Assembly: GCA_014378195.1 (NCBI GenBank)
Contig: JACMOC010000013.1
Coordinates: 124,001-188,000, forward strand
DNA length: 64,000 bases
Source: Oligoflexus sp.
Lineage (GTDB): Bacteria > Bdellovibrionota_B > Oligoflexia > Oligoflexales > Oligoflexaceae
Direction of reading: 5' to 3'
Part shown: positions 36,187-46,214 of the stretch, in pieces
Layout of the letters: the number at the start of each line of letters is the position of its first letter
How positions within the stretch are numbered: position 1 is the stretch's first letter
Program-made: the position numbers and the translations under genes
Notes under the pieces: generated by a model
What the model was told of the DNA's origin: nothing
The model's input: the letters and a program-made list of their open reading frames with translations, nothing else
Databases searched by the model: none

Positions 36187-37089
36187 TTAACGGAGCATTT
36201 GCAGAACAATTTCAGGCTCGCTGTTCGCATGAGCAAGGACCGAGGCACCCGCTTGTTCCATGATCTTGCTCTGTGTGTATTTAGCCGTTTCTGAAGCGAA
36301 ATCGACGTCTCGAATACGGCTGTTAGCGGCCGCTAAGTTTTCGTTTGTTACATCGATATTCGAGATCGCCGAGTTGAGACGCGATTGGACCGAGCCCAGA
36401 CTTGCACGGTAACCAGCGACTTCATTTACGGCTGTATCGATGGTGTTAAAAAGAGCCTCCGTATCACCCCCTATCTCCGATGCGCTTGGGCCTGTGACGG
36501 ACAGGCTGCCGTCAGAGATTTTGCCCAGAGCGGTTTGGAGTTTGTCCAAATCCTTGAGGTCCATGCTAATGATATCGGGGTCATTCTCAGGATCGATGCT
36601 CGGTGAAGAGCCGTCTTTGTCAGCGCGATTGCTTGAACCGACAAAGATATGCATCGTCGAGTTGTCGTCAGGCTGCAGAATTTTGCGGCCGTTAAATTCT
36701 GTGGTGCTTACGATGCGACCCACTTCCTGGCCGAGTTGTTGAAATTCTTTGTTGAGGAAACCACGCTCATTTTCCCCAAGTGTATCGGATGCGGACTGCG
36801 TACTGAGCTGCCGCATGCGAAGCATTATATTGCTCACTTCGTTCAAACTGCCTTCGGCCGTTTGCAGGTAGCTGATGCCATCACTGGCGTTGCGTTTTGC
36901 AACATCGAGCGAGGATTGACGCGAGCGAATGCTCTCAGAGATCGCGAGGCCGGCGGCATCATCGGAAGAGCGGTTGATACGCATTCCCGACGATAACTTT
37001 TCCATTGCTGCTGACGTTTCTTCTTTGGCCTTGCCCAAGTTCTTTTGAGCGATTAATGAATCAACGTTCGTTTTAACTCGAATACCCAT
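36187..37089 (-). CDS. fliC: Flagellin
   Basis: A 300-residue flagellin with a short variable centre. The conserved D0/D1 N-terminus is clear: LGKAKEETSAAMEKLSSG, INRSSDDAAGLAISE and a QLSTQSA segment. The C-terminal helix has SRIRDVDFASETAKYTQSKI and ends AHANSEPEIVLQMLR. AAGGAGG precedes the ATG at good distance. No complete sigma28 or sigma54 promoter was found upstream. It shows the cell is flagellated; other flagellar genes are elsewhere except the FapA-like protein. Confidence 0.95.
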   Translation of the reverse strand: MGIRVKTNVDSLIAQKNLGKAKEETSAAMEKLSSGMRINRSSDDAAGLAISESIRSRQSSLDVAKRNASDGISYLQTAEGSLNEVSNIMLRMRQLSTQSASDTLGENERGFLNKEFQQLGQEVGRIVSTTEFNGRKILQPDDNSTMHIFVGSSNRADKDGSSPSIDPENDPDIISMDLKDLDKLQTALGKISDGSLSVTGPSASEIGGDTEALFNTIDTAVNEVAGYRASLGSVQSRLNSAISNIDVTNENLAAANSRIRDVDFASETAKYTQSKIMEQAGASVLAHANSEPEIVLQMLR

Positions 37090-37214
37090 GATAAAAACCT
37101 CCTTGTTTTGGACCCAATATTCAACGCTCTGGACGTGTAACCATCAGTGGTGCGACGTTCCAAAACGGATGAACCGCCAGGAAAAATTTGCATGGCCTGC
37201 CAAAGACTCTTCGA

Positions 37215-37313
37215 TCAGAGGGGTACGGAATTGTTTTGGGGAGTGTGATGAGTTATGAGTGAAGTCACGCCAGCGCTTGAACGCAGCGTTTGCACGCGAG
37301 AGTGCATACTCAT
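37215..37313 (-). CDS. Possible 32-residue small protein or leader ORF upstream of flagellin
   Basis: ATG 37313 has a near-perfect binding site, AAGGAGGAAAGG, closely resembling that of flagellin. The frame then encodes 32 residues (start MSMHSRVQTLRSSAG) before TGA. It lies about 125 bases upstream of flagellin on the same strand. The product resembles nothing I know. It might be a real small protein, a leader peptide or a decayed start. Confidence 0.35.
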   Translation of the reverse strand: MSMHSRVQTLRSSAGVTSLITHHTPQNNSVPL

Positions 37314-37617
37314 ATCCTTTCCTCCTTGAAACACGTTTGCCCGTACCTGGGCTGTCAAAGGTGCAGTAGAATGCAAACCCTTCTTCGTCCGTTTGAAGAA
37401 AAACTTAAAAGCATTGGACACGATCGTGATTCCAAGCGCTTGGAGGGAGTCGGGGAAAGAGTGAGGAAATTTGGGGGCTTGGAAAATACGCTCAAATAAA
37501 GCTTAAATTACAGATATTTAGCTTGAATTATAATACCCTGAATTCATTGGGGATCTTCGGCAGAAGCCTTATTTTAGCCTCCTGGCTCTTTCGGAAAAGT
37601 ATGAAAGGAAAAGCCTT
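37314..37617. other. Intergenic region upstream of tilS
   Basis: About 300 bases between the putative small ORF and tilS. Frames of up to 69 codons exist on the plus strand but lack binding sites and family likeness. The stretch 37500-37535 is AT-rich and could contain the tilS promoter; no convincing -35/-10 pair or RNA gene was seen. Confidence 0.4.
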
Positions 37618-38757
37618 TTGAACTCTTTTTATGAAACACCCATTCTGCTTCCCCGCGAAGAGCTTGCTCATTTTCTCTTTGCTGATCCAGCCCGTGGGGC
37701 TCAGAAGTTCTGGATAGCGGCGAGTGGTGGTCTCGACTCTATGGTTCTTATGGACCTGTTTGCCAGCTGGGCTCGGACGCAAAACTTACCGGTCGAAATT
37801 CTTCACGTGAATTACGGTTTACGTGGCGAGGAGTCAGAAGGCGACGCAGTCTTCGTCGAGCGCCAAGCCAAGTTGCGCAGCCTACCATTTCGCGTTTTGA
37901 AAGTTGAGGCGGGTTCGCAACCGTCAACGGGTATCCAGAATTGGGCGCGCCATATCAGATACGATTGGTTTGCCAGGACTGCCGGCGTAAATGACAAAGT
38001 TTTACTCGCCCATCATCTCGACGATCATGTTGAGACTATTCTCATGCGCATTATGCGAGGCTCGGGTTTGTCTGGTTTGGAAGGGATGAAATGCGAGCAA
38101 GGTATTTATTGGCGTCCGCTGCTTAAATTGTCGCAGAAAGTGCTTCAAGAAATTGCCGCACGCGAAAAAATCCCCCACCGCGAGGATAGTTCCAATGCTA
38201 AACTCGACTACAGCCGGAACCGCTTGCGAAAAATCATTCTTCCCGAGATGGAAGAGATGTTTCCCGGTGCTGGACGCAATCTGAAAGATCTCGCCGAGGC
38301 GGGTCAGGAGTGGTCGAGATTTTACGGCAAAATTTTTGCTGACTATCCTGAGCCTACGACGCCAGGGGCTTGGCGCGACCTAGGATTTCATCCGGCTTCG
38401 CAATGGTTGATCCATAAGGCAAAAATGGAACAATGGGCGAAGGACATGAATCGCAGGTGGCTCGAGTCTGTTTACAAAGGCTTAATTGAAGGAGCCAGCA
38501 CGGTTTTGCAGCTTGATCCTGAACACCAAGTCAGGCTCCAGCAAGGGCGCGTCAGCTTCGAACGTAAAGCCAAAAGTGTGTCGCCGCGTTGGCAGCAGTA
38601 TGGACAGGAATTGACTCGGGCAGGTTTGTCAGCTCTACTGAGTTCAGATACTCAATTGGAAGCCCTTGTTGATGCAGGTTTGGAACAACCGGAAAAAGAC
38701 GAGAAAATCCGGCGCGAAAGCAAGGCCTTAAAACAGCCTCCCAAACCGCAAAAATAA
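37618..38757 (+). CDS. tilS: tRNA(Ile)-lysidine synthetase
   Basis: A 379-residue PP-loop ATPase with SGGLDS at 36-41 and the following LHVNYGLRG, LLAHHLDDHVETILMR and RIMRGSGLSGLEGM motifs of TilS. It converts C34 of the AUA-reading tRNA to lysidine. The start is TTG 37618, with AAAGGA about 8 bases upstream; no ATG in frame is nearby. It is followed after 176 bases by ftsH, a common gene order. Confidence 0.9.
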   Translation: MNSFYETPILLPREELAHFLFADPARGAQKFWIAASGGLDSMVLMDLFASWARTQNLPVEILHVNYGLRGEESEGDAVFVERQAKLRSLPFRVLKVEAGSQPSTGIQNWARHIRYDWFARTAGVNDKVLLAHHLDDHVETILMRIMRGSGLSGLEGMKCEQGIYWRPLLKLSQKVLQEIAAREKIPHREDSSNAKLDYSRNRLRKIILPEMEEMFPGAGRNLKDLAEAGQEWSRFYGKIFADYPEPTTPGAWRDLGFHPASQWLIHKAKMEQWAKDMNRRWLESVYKGLIEGASTVLQLDPEHQVRLQQGRVSFERKAKSVSPRWQQYGQELTRAGLSALLSSDTQLEALVDAGLEQPEKDEKIRRESKALKQPPKPQK

Positions 38758-38933
38758 GCGGCCTTCAGGCGTGAACGTGGTCAAATGTGCTTGGACTCGA
38801 CCAGAAAATGTCTGTGAGAGTTTTGTGTTTCCATCTAACAATCGGCATGCAAAAACAGGTACAATACTGAATCGTCAGTACAATACTTGTGCAGATGCTG
38901 TGGTGATGATTCTTACCGAGGAGAGCCAGATCT

Positions 38934-40886
38934 ATGTCGAAGGTTAAAAAACCGAACCAGCAGATGAAGTTCTATTTCGTTGTATTTGGTTTGGTCCTTC
39001 TTTTTGTACTGTTTAATATGATGTCGCCGCGTCACGATGAGGATAAGTCCCTCAATTATTCGGACGTGGTAACAGCCGTTGATCAAGGTGAAGTGGACCA
39101 AATTACCTTCCGCGGACAAAACGAAATCATCGTCGCCAAAAAGGGTGGAGCCATTTTCCACGCTGTTGGTCCTCAGAACCAGACCGCGCTTTTGCAAAAG
39201 CTCGAAGAGAAAAAGGTCGCGACGAAGTTTGAGAATTCGGATGCTGACGGCCAGAGCAGCTGGAAGTCCACGATCGTGGGCCTCATCCCCATTTTCATCA
39301 TCGTTATCTTCCTCTACTTCCTGATGCGTCAGCTTCAGGCCGGTGGTGGCAAAGCGATGTCGTTCGGCAAAAGCCGCGCGAAGCTTTTGAACGAAAATCA
39401 AGTGAAGCTGACCTTTGACGACGTCGCCGGCATCGAAGAAGCCAAAGGCGAATTGGAAGAGATCGTCGACTTCCTTAAGGACCCCAAAAAATTCACACGT
39501 CTCGGCGGTAAAATTCCGAAAGGCGTTTTGCTTGTTGGACCTCCTGGTACCGGGAAAACGATCCTTGCCAAAGCCATCGCAGGCGAAGCCGGCGTTCCCT
39601 TTTTCTCAATCTCCGGTTCGGACTTTGTCGAAATGTTCGTGGGCGTTGGTGCAAGCCGCGTTCGTGACCTTTTTGAACAGGCCAAAAAACAAGCGCCCTG
39701 TATCATCTTTATCGATGAGATCGATGCGGTCGGTCGTCAACGCGGTGCCGGTATGGGCGGCGGTCATGACGAGCGTGAGCAGACTTTGAACCAGCTTCTC
39801 GTTGAAATGGACGGTTTCGAAACCAACGAAGGTGTCATTCTGATCGCAGCCACTAACCGTGCTGATGTTTTGGATCCGGCGCTCCTTCGTCCAGGTCGTT
39901 TCGATCGCCGCGTCTATGTTCCAAAGCCAGACGTTCGCGGACGTCGCGGTATCCTCAAAGTACACACACGCAAAACACCGATGGCTGGCGATGTCGATCT
40001 TGATATCATCGCTCAAGGAACATCAGGCTTTTCGGGTGCTGACCTCGCAAACCTGGTTAACGAAGCGGCTCTCCTCGCGGCTCGTCAGGATGCGAAGATC
40101 ATCAACATGACCCATTTCGAGTCTGCCAAAGACAAAGTCATGATGGGCCCGGAACGCAAAAGTATGATTATCGGCGAAGATGAAAAGCGTAATACCGCTT
40201 ACCACGAAGCCGGTCACTGTATCGTTGCGAAGATGATTCCAGGTACGGATCCTGTCCATAAAATCACTATCATACCCCGTGGCCATGCTTTGGGTGTGAC
40301 GATCCTTCTGCCAACCGAAGATCGTTTGTCGATGTCCCGTGAATACGCGCAGGGTATTATCGCTTATGCCATGGGCGGACGTGCTGCCGAAGAAGTCGTT
40401 TACGGACTCCGCACCACGGGCGCCGGAAACGACATCCAAAAAGCCACTGATATTGCCCGCAAAATGGTGTGTTCGTGGGGAATGAGCGAGAAGCTGGGGC
40501 CCGTAGCCTGGGCTGCTCCTGACCACGAAGTGTTTATGGGTCGCGAGTTTGGCAGCAAAGAAACCTTCTCGGAAAAAGTCCTGGAAGAGATCGATACTGA
40601 AGTTCGCCACCTGGTCACGACCGGCTACGACACAGCTGTTCGCATTCTTCGTGACAAACGCAAAGAACTCGATGTTATGGCTGACGCTCTTCTTATCCGC
40701 GAAACTCTTGAATCCAAAGATATCGACGCCATTCTTGAAGGCGACACTTTGATTACTCAAGACGAACGCGACAAATATAAAGAACGTCTTGAACGTGAGA
40801 AAGACGCTCGTCGTTTGGTAACACGTCCAATAAAAGCAGCCGAAACAAATGCTTTGGGCATGGACCCGGCTTTGCTTCCGACCTAA
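38934..40886 (+). CDS. ftsH: ATP-dependent zinc metalloprotease FtsH
   Basis: A 650-residue membrane AAA protease. Two membrane helices (about 12-30 and 113-130) flank a periplasmic domain. Walker A GPPGTGKT is at 202-209, Walker B FIDEID at 259-264, the SRH follows, and the zinc motif HEAGH is at 424-428 with the later Asp in the family position. It degrades misfolded membrane and regulatory proteins. The C-terminus is of normal length. It is 18 bases upstream of folP. Confidence 0.96.
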   Translation: MSKVKKPNQQMKFYFVVFGLVLLFVLFNMMSPRHDEDKSLNYSDVVTAVDQGEVDQITFRGQNEIIVAKKGGAIFHAVGPQNQTALLQKLEEKKVATKFENSDADGQSSWKSTIVGLIPIFIIVIFLYFLMRQLQAGGGKAMSFGKSRAKLLNENQVKLTFDDVAGIEEAKGELEEIVDFLKDPKKFTRLGGKIPKGVLLVGPPGTGKTILAKAIAGEAGVPFFSISGSDFVEMFVGVGASRVRDLFEQAKKQAPCIIFIDEIDAVGRQRGAGMGGGHDEREQTLNQLLVEMDGFETNEGVILIAATNRADVLDPALLRPGRFDRRVYVPKPDVRGRRGILKVHTRKTPMAGDVDLDIIAQGTSGFSGADLANLVNEAALLAARQDAKIINMTHFESAKDKVMMGPERKSMIIGEDEKRNTAYHEAGHCIVAKMIPGTDPVHKITIIPRGHALGVTILLPTEDRLSMSREYAQGIIAYAMGGRAAEEVVYGLRTTGAGNDIQKATDIARKMVCSWGMSEKLGPVAWAAPDHEVFMGREFGSKETFSEKVLEEIDTEVRHLVTTGYDTAVRILRDKRKELDVMADALLIRETLESKDIDAILEGDTLITQDERDKYKERLEREKDARRLVTRPIKAAETNALGMDPALLPT

Positions 40887-40903
40887 GTCTCAAAGGGGCG
40901 CTC

Positions 40904-41692
40904 TTGTCGACTAGCCTCATCATGGGAATAGTAAATGTGACCCCCGACTCCTTTTCGGACGGGGGTCGTTTTTTCGCGTCCGATTCCGCTCTGAACCAGA
41001 TCGATCGCCTGATCGATGAAGGCGCTGACATTATCGACCTGGGCGCGGAATCCTCTCGTCCCAACGCTGAAGCGGTGCCGCTCGAAGAAGAATGGCGTCG
41101 CCTGCTTCCTATCCTTGAATCCCTCGAAAATCGATCCATTCAGGTCAGCATCGATACCTACAAACCCGAGATCATGCGCCGCCTTCTCGATTACCGGGTC
41201 GATATCATCAATGACATCCAAGGTGGAGGCCAGGTCGACGATACTATCCTGAGCGCGTGGGCGAAGGCGGGCCGTATCTACCTTCCGATGCATATGTATA
41301 AAAACCCAAAGTCTATGCAAAATGAGCCATTAGGACGTGATGAGGCCGCGATGGCTGTCGCAGGGTTTTATGAGTCGACGCAAAAAAGACTCACTAATCT
41401 CGGATTTCCGCAGAATAAAATATGGCTCGATCCTGGAATCGGCTTTGGCAAAAATGATCAGGCTAATCTATATTTGATACATGATGCCCTCAAGCGTGCG
41501 GCGACTACTCCCATCGTGTTGGGCGTTTCGCGGAAATCGTTTATAGGGCGTTTGCTGGAGATCGAGGATCCTATCGATCGCGATGGCGCGACGAAGATGC
41601 TCGAGCTTTCATTTCTCTATGCTGGCGTAAAAGCAATTCGCACTCACAATGTGAAGCATCTGCGCCGCCTCAAGGATCTGATCTCTCCATGA
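40904..41692 (+). CDS. folP: Dihydropteroate synthase
   Basis: A 262-residue TIM-barrel enzyme starting at TTG 40904 after AAAGGGG. Pterin/phosphate motifs are IMGIVNVTPDSFSDGG at 6-21, IDLGAESSRP near 46-55, VSIDTYKPE, IINDIQGG and LGVSRKSFIG. It joins pABA to dihydropterin diphosphate in folate synthesis and is the sulfonamide target. It sits in the common ftsH-folP-cdaA order. Confidence 0.94.
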   Translation: MSTSLIMGIVNVTPDSFSDGGRFFASDSALNQIDRLIDEGADIIDLGAESSRPNAEAVPLEEEWRRLLPILESLENRSIQVSIDTYKPEIMRRLLDYRVDIINDIQGGGQVDDTILSAWAKAGRIYLPMHMYKNPKSMQNEPLGRDEAAMAVAGFYESTQKRLTNLGFPQNKIWLDPGIGFGKNDQANLYLIHDALKRAATTPIVLGVSRKSFIGRLLEIEDPIDRDGATKMLELSFLYAGVKAIRTHNVKHLRRLKDLISP

Positions 41693-41757
41693 TTCGCAGC
41701 AGTCACTGACCCCTTTTTGCCTTTCATAAGCAGTCACCTGCGAGGGATTTGTGCACT

Positions 41758-42600
41758 ATGTCTGAGCTTTACCATAAAATTGGTTATTGGGCCCTGGTCG
41801 ACATAGGCATCATTGCGATCATTATTTACCAATTGCTGCTATTGATCCGCGGCACGCGAGCCATGCAGATGGTTCTTGGTATCCTGATGACGGTTGGGTT
41901 TGCCTTTTTCATCTCGCAGATCTATCCGCTCACAACACTCAAATGGTTGATGGACAAATTTTACTCGTCCATCATCATTATTATCGTCATTCTCTTTCAG
42001 GAAGACATCCGACGCATGTTGAGCAGGATGGGGAAAAAGACTGTTTTCCCGACCCAGGAGCAGGTTTTCTCCAAGCAGATGCTTGATGAAATTGCTAGAG
42101 CTTGTGCGGCCTTATCCTCCAAAAAAATCGGCGCTCTCATTATTATCGAACGCAATATCCTCCTCACGCGTTATGTGGATGTCGGCATCATTATCGACGG
42201 TAAAGTGAGCAAGGAAATACTCCTTGCGATCTTTCACCCGACGGCACCTATTCACGACGGCGCCATAGTTATTCAGCAAGGGCGCATAGCTTCGGCTGGC
42301 TGTTTCCTGCCTCTGACCCGTGATGAGGATGTCGACCCCAACTTTGGGACAAGACATCGCGCTGCAATCGGAATCAGCGAAGAGACCGATGCGATATCGA
42401 TCGTGGTCTCCGAAGAAACGTCAGCGATCTCGATCGCAGTCGATGGCATAGTGGTTCGCAAAACCGATGCCAAAGACCTTCGTAAATCTCTCACCCAACT
42501 CTTGAGTGCCGAGACGATGGATGCAGGCGAAACCGTAGTAGGCCTAGCGAAAAAGCCGTCTTGGCTTGATCGCATACTCTTTCGATCAAAGGGAGAGTAA
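41758..42600 (+). CDS. cdaA: Diadenylate cyclase CdaA
   Basis: A 280-residue protein started at ATG 41758, where GAGGGA is well spaced; TTG 41749 is too close to that site. Three membrane helices (about 10-29, 36-54, 68-80) precede a DisA_N catalytic domain with DGA at 167-169 and RHR at 199-201. It should make c-di-AMP from two ATP at the membrane. The genes for its usual partners, YbbR/CdaR and GlmM, follow directly. Confidence 0.93.
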   Translation: MSELYHKIGYWALVDIGIIAIIIYQLLLLIRGTRAMQMVLGILMTVGFAFFISQIYPLTTLKWLMDKFYSSIIIIIVILFQEDIRRMLSRMGKKTVFPTQEQVFSKQMLDEIARACAALSSKKIGALIIIERNILLTRYVDVGIIIDGKVSKEILLAIFHPTAPIHDGAIVIQQGRIASAGCFLPLTRDEDVDPNFGTRHRAAIGISEETDAISIVVSEETSAISIAVDGIVVRKTDAKDLRKSLTQLLSAETMDAGETVVGLAKKPSWLDRILFRSKGE

Positions 42601-42602
42601 CC

Positions 42603-43529
42603 ATGCGATCCTTGCTCCGCAGCATCTTCAATCTTTTTTTCCATAACTTTGGTTATAAGCTCCTGGCGATTCTCCTCGCGGTGGTCGTCTGGGCTATTAT
42701 CCAGGGTGAGCAGATTCAGGAAGTGAATCGCGAAATCCTGGTCGAAATTCACGTCTCGCCCGAATACGGTGTTCGCGGTGATCTCCTTCGCATCAAAGCC
42801 GCGACGATTCGTGGGCCTCAGGCCTGGCTCCTGGAAGTCCCGAAACGTTTGACCGCTGAGGTCTTTGTGCCTCCGGGCAGGATAGGGGAGCATCGGGTCC
42901 GACTCAGCAAAGACGACGTCAAAAACCTCAATGAACGCCTCGAGCTCATTATTCACGAACCAAACCTGGTGCTTTACGTCGACAAACTTATGGAGCGTTC
43001 GGTTCCAATCAAAGAAACGATACACGGCGCGCCCGCGGACGGCTTTACGGTCGAACGGGTAAATATCGAACCTAAAAATGTGGTCGTCAAAGGCATACGA
43101 AAAGACGTGATGGACCTCCGCACGATTTATACCGAGCCCGTCGATGTCACCGGTCTGAAAGAAAGCAAAACCCTCGAAACGCGCTTGATATCGCCGGGTC
43201 TAGGGTCCGAAGCCCTCGCGGTTGAAGCCGTAAAGGTGCAGCTCCAGGTTGGTAACAGCCGTATCAACAAGCGTTTTTCCAACATTCCTGTCGAAATAGT
43301 CGGAGCTACACGCCGCACAAAAATCACCCCCCAATTTGCATCGATACTCGTGCAAGGGGTGCCAAATGTTCTAAACAAACTCCAGCGTTCCGACTTTAAA
43401 GCGTTTATCGAAGTCCGAAGCCTGGGCCCAGGGAAATACGAGGAAGATATCAAAGTCAAAATACCGGCCGAGACCGTCCTCATTGAGACCTTTCCAGAAA
43501 AAGGTAACGTCACAATCTTAGGGGACTAA
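42603..43529 (+). CDS. cdaR: YbbR-domain protein CdaR
   Basis: A 308-residue protein with one N-terminal membrane helix (about 17-36, YKLLAILLAVVVWAIIQGEQ region) and an extracytoplasmic part built of YbbR-like beta-rich repeats; the pattern VxVxG/VxG recurs about every 80 residues. CdaR proteins bind and modulate CdaA. It begins 2 bases after cdaA ends. Confidence 0.85.
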   Translation: MRSLLRSIFNLFFHNFGYKLLAILLAVVVWAIIQGEQIQEVNREILVEIHVSPEYGVRGDLLRIKAATIRGPQAWLLEVPKRLTAEVFVPPGRIGEHRVRLSKDDVKNLNERLELIIHEPNLVLYVDKLMERSVPIKETIHGAPADGFTVERVNIEPKNVVVKGIRKDVMDLRTIYTEPVDVTGLKESKTLETRLISPGLGSEALAVEAVKVQLQVGNSRINKRFSNIPVEIVGATRRTKITPQFASILVQGVPNVLNKLQRSDFKAFIEVRSLGPGKYEEDIKVKIPAETVLIETFPEKGNVTILGD

Positions 43530-43637
43530 TCGCCGCGATTGCCGTCCTGAAAAGCCTTTTGCCTACCTTGGAAATCAGCTAGTCTATGAGTTCTAAAGCT
43601 CATATAGCCAAGTTTCCAAGGCAAGAGGTAACGACGA

Positions 43638-44993
43638 GTGGGTAAATATTTTGGCACTGATGGTATCCGTGGGAAAGCAAACGTTTCGCCCATGTCTCCC
43701 GACTTTGTCCTGCGTCTCGGCCAAGCCATAGGCCTACACTTTCGTGGTGCTTATCCTCACCCCAAAATTCTGATCGGCAAAGACACGCGCCGCAGCGGTT
43801 ATATGCTTGAACAGGCATTGTCTGCTGGTATTTGCAGCGTCGGTGTCGATGTCCAATATCTCGGTCCCTTGCCGACGCCAGGCATCGCTTACCTCACGCG
43901 CGGTATGCGGGCCTGTGCGGGTATAGTTATTTCCGCGTCGCACAATCCCTTTGAAGATAACGGGATCAAAATCTTTTCTGACAACGGCTTCAAATTGCCT
44001 GACGAGATCGAAGCGAAGCTTGAAAATATGGTAGACGATACGGCACCGTTCGAGGACCTTCCCACTGGGATGGACATCGGCAGCGCAAAACGCATCGATG
44101 ATGCCGTTGGTCAGTACGCGGTTTTCCTGAAAGAACAGTTTCCCAAACATCTGGCTCTCGATGGCATGCGTATCGTCGTCGATTGCGCGAACGGAGCCGC
44201 TTATAAAGTAGCCCCGAAAGTTTTTGAAGAGCTTGGAGCCGAACTGTTTGTCCTCGGCAACCAACCCGACGGCAAAAACATTAACTACCGTTGCGGCGCT
44301 CTTCATCCCCAGAATCTTATTGAGAAAGTCAGGCTTTACAAAGCCGATATCGGTATCGCCCTCGACGGTGACGCGGACCGTTTGATCGTGGTTGATAACA
44401 CGGGCGAAATCGTCGACGGTGATCAGATCCTGGCGATCTGTGCGGAGCATATGCACCGCGAAGGCCGACTCAAAAAATCCACTGTTGTCTCAACCGTGAT
44501 GAGCAACATGGGTCTGGAAATAGCTCTGAAAAAAATGGGCGTCAAACTTGCGCGAACGAAAGTCGGGGACCGCTATGTGGTCGACGAAATGAGGCGCGGC
44601 GGTTACAACCTCGGCGGCGAGCAATCGGGCCATTTGGTGTTCTCCGATTGTTCAACCACAGGCGATGGCATACTTGCTGCGCTTCATCTCCTTGAAGTCA
44701 TGCTCATCAAACAAAAAACCCTGAGCGAACTCAAAGGCTGCATGGAACTCCTGCCGCAGGTTCTTAAAAACATCCATGTCCTGCATAAAAAGCCCTTTGA
44801 AAGTCTTCCTGAGGTGTACAAAACAATATTGGCTGCCGAGCAAAAGCTTGGGCAATCGGGTCGTGTATTGGTTCGTTACTCGGGTACGGAAAACCTCGCG
44901 CGCGTCATGCTTGAAGGCGAAGATCACGCCCAGATCGAAGTCATGGCCAGCGAAATCATCGGCGCGCTTGAACGCGCTCAGAAAGGAGTCTAA
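43638..44993 (+). CDS. glmM: Phosphoglucosamine mutase
   Basis: A 451-residue alpha-D-phosphohexomutase starting at GTG 43638 ([12 protein letters not shown]). The phosphoserine loop is [11 protein letters not shown] with Ser101, the metal-binding loop DGDADRL is present, and the C-terminal phosphate loop is [12 protein letters not shown]. It converts glucosamine-6-P to glucosamine-1-P for cell-wall UDP-GlcNAc. In other bacteria GlmM can inhibit CdaA, fitting the gene order here. Confidence 0.95.
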   Translation: MGKYFGTDGIRGKANVSPMSPDFVLRLGQAIGLHFRGAYPHPKILIGKDTRRSGYMLEQALSAGICSVGVDVQYLGPLPTPGIAYLTRGMRACAGIVISASHNPFEDNGIKIFSDNGFKLPDEIEAKLENMVDDTAPFEDLPTGMDIGSAKRIDDAVGQYAVFLKEQFPKHLALDGMRIVVDCANGAAYKVAPKVFEELGAELFVLGNQPDGKNINYRCGALHPQNLIEKVRLYKADIGIALDGDADRLIVVDNTGEIVDGDQILAICAEHMHREGRLKKSTVVSTVMSNMGLEIALKKMGVKLARTKVGDRYVVDEMRRGGYNLGGEQSGHLVFSDCSTTGDGILAALHLLEVMLIKQKTLSELKGCMELLPQVLKNIHVLHKKPFESLPEVYKTILAAEQKLGQSGRVLVRYSGTENLARVMLEGEDHAQIEVMASEIIGALERAQKGV

Positions 44994-44997
44994 GACT

Positions 44998-45753
44998 ATG
45001 CGTCTTGGAGTCAATATCGATCATGTTGCAACTGTGCGCAACGCACGGGGTGAATCCTATCCAAGTCCTATCCAGGCTGCTGTGATGGCGGAACTCGGCG
45101 GTGCCGATAACATTACGTGTCACCTGCGGGAAGATCGCCGTCACATTCGGGATGCGGATGTGCGTTTTCTCAAAGACACAATCCAGATTCCCTTGAACTT
45201 TGAAATCGCCGCAACCGACGAAATGATAGCGTATGCCTGTGATATCGGTCCCTATGCCGTGACGCTCGTGCCCGAAAAACGGCAGGAACTCACGACTGAA
45301 GGCGGCCTTGACCTCACCGAGGGCGTACGTAAGCTGGAAAGCGATATCAAACGTCTCCGGGATCGCGGCATCATTGTTTCTCTGTTTGTCGAAGCCGATG
45401 CCAACGCTATCGTCACAGCGGCGAAAATCGGCGCGCAGGCGATCGAGATTCACACCGGTCACTGGTGTACGGCCATGCAGAAGGTCCGCACGACGAAAGA
45501 AGCCTGGGCGTTGATCCGCAAACTTCAAGACGCTGATCGGATTGGGCATGAACAGGGCCTTCAAGTTCACGTGGGACATGGCCTCAACTACACCAATGCA
45601 GCCTGGATGCAGATGCTTCCCCACTGCGAAGAAGCCAACATCGGTCACGCGATCATTGCGCGTGCCCTGTTTGTCGGGCTGCCGACTGCGGTTAAAGAAA
45701 TGAAGGCTCTGCTCAACGAGCCCGCTCATAAACCTCACTTGGGAAATGCCTGA
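44998..45753 (+). CDS. pdxJ: Pyridoxine 5'-phosphate synthase
   Basis: A 251-residue TIM-barrel enzyme of vitamin B6 synthesis, starting MRLGVNIDHVATVRNARG at ATG 44998 after AAAGGAG. CHLREDRRHI near 39-48, ALVPEKR-like TLVPEKRQELTTEGG and EIHTGHW motifs are family markers. It begins 4 bases after glmM. The acpS gene that often follows pdxJ is not here; its stop overlaps tsaE by one base. Confidence 0.95.
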   Translation: MRLGVNIDHVATVRNARGESYPSPIQAAVMAELGGADNITCHLREDRRHIRDADVRFLKDTIQIPLNFEIAATDEMIAYACDIGPYAVTLVPEKRQELTTEGGLDLTEGVRKLESDIKRLRDRGIIVSLFVEADANAIVTAAKIGAQAIEIHTGHWCTAMQKVRTTKEAWALIRKLQDADRIGHEQGLQVHVGHGLNYTNAAWMQMLPHCEEANIGHAIIARALFVGLPTAVKEMKALLNEPAHKPHLGNA

Positions 45754-46193
45754 TGCGCACGATTGTGAAAGATCTTATCTGCGGGGAGGCGGATCCCAAA
45801 CTCATAGCTCATCTGCGTGATGAGCTGGAATCACGATCGTCTTATACGCTCTGGCTCGTCGGCGAGATGGGGGCGGGGAAAACAAGTCTGGTGAGGGCTT
45901 TTCTTTATAGCCTCGGCCTTCCGGATGCTACGCCTGTGGTTTCTCCGACCTATACGATCATGAACGAATATCGAGTCGCGGCCGATTGGTATGCGCACCT
46001 CGATCTTTATAGAGCAAACGGCAGTTTTTCTCTCGACGAACTTGGAGTCTACGGTATCCGTGCCTTCAAGGGGATTTTCGTTGAATGGCCCGAGCAGGGT
46101 GGCGAGTCGGAAACACTGCCACCCACCCACAAATTATTTATTGATACGATCAGCATGGATAAGCGCAGCTATACGCTCGTCGCCTGCGATTAA
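45753..46193 (+). CDS. tsaE: tRNA threonylcarbamoyladenosine biosynthesis ATPase TsaE
   Basis: A 146-residue P-loop protein with Walker A GEMGAGKTS at 37-45, the switch-like VSPTYTIMNEY near 64-74, HLDLYR near 82-87 and VEWPEQ near 109-114. It works with TsaB/TsaD in making t6A37 of tRNA. The start overlaps the pdxJ stop as TGATG, indicating coupled translation. Confidence 0.93.
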   Translation: MRTIVKDLICGEADPKLIAHLRDELESRSSYTLWLVGEMGAGKTSLVRAFLYSLGLPDATPVVSPTYTIMNEYRVAADWYAHLDLYRANGSFSLDELGVYGIRAFKGIFVEWPEQGGESETLPPTHKLFIDTISMDKRSYTLVACD

Positions 46194-46214
46194 TGCCGAG
46201 AAAGGGCAAGACTA

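Noticed and set aside
37090-37214. Sigma54 promoter upstream of flagellin (TGGCAGGCCATGCA on the minus strand)
   Set aside because: The distance between the GG and GC elements is two bases shorter than the required spacing.
40023-40760. 245-codon minus-strand frame inside ftsH
   Set aside because: It lies wholly antisense to the highly conserved ftsH frame, has no ribosome binding site and no family likeness; it is a codon-bias shadow.
43734-45738. Long minus-strand frames of 240 and 260 codons inside glmM and pdxJ
   Set aside because: They mirror strongly conserved coding frames and show no recognisable domains.
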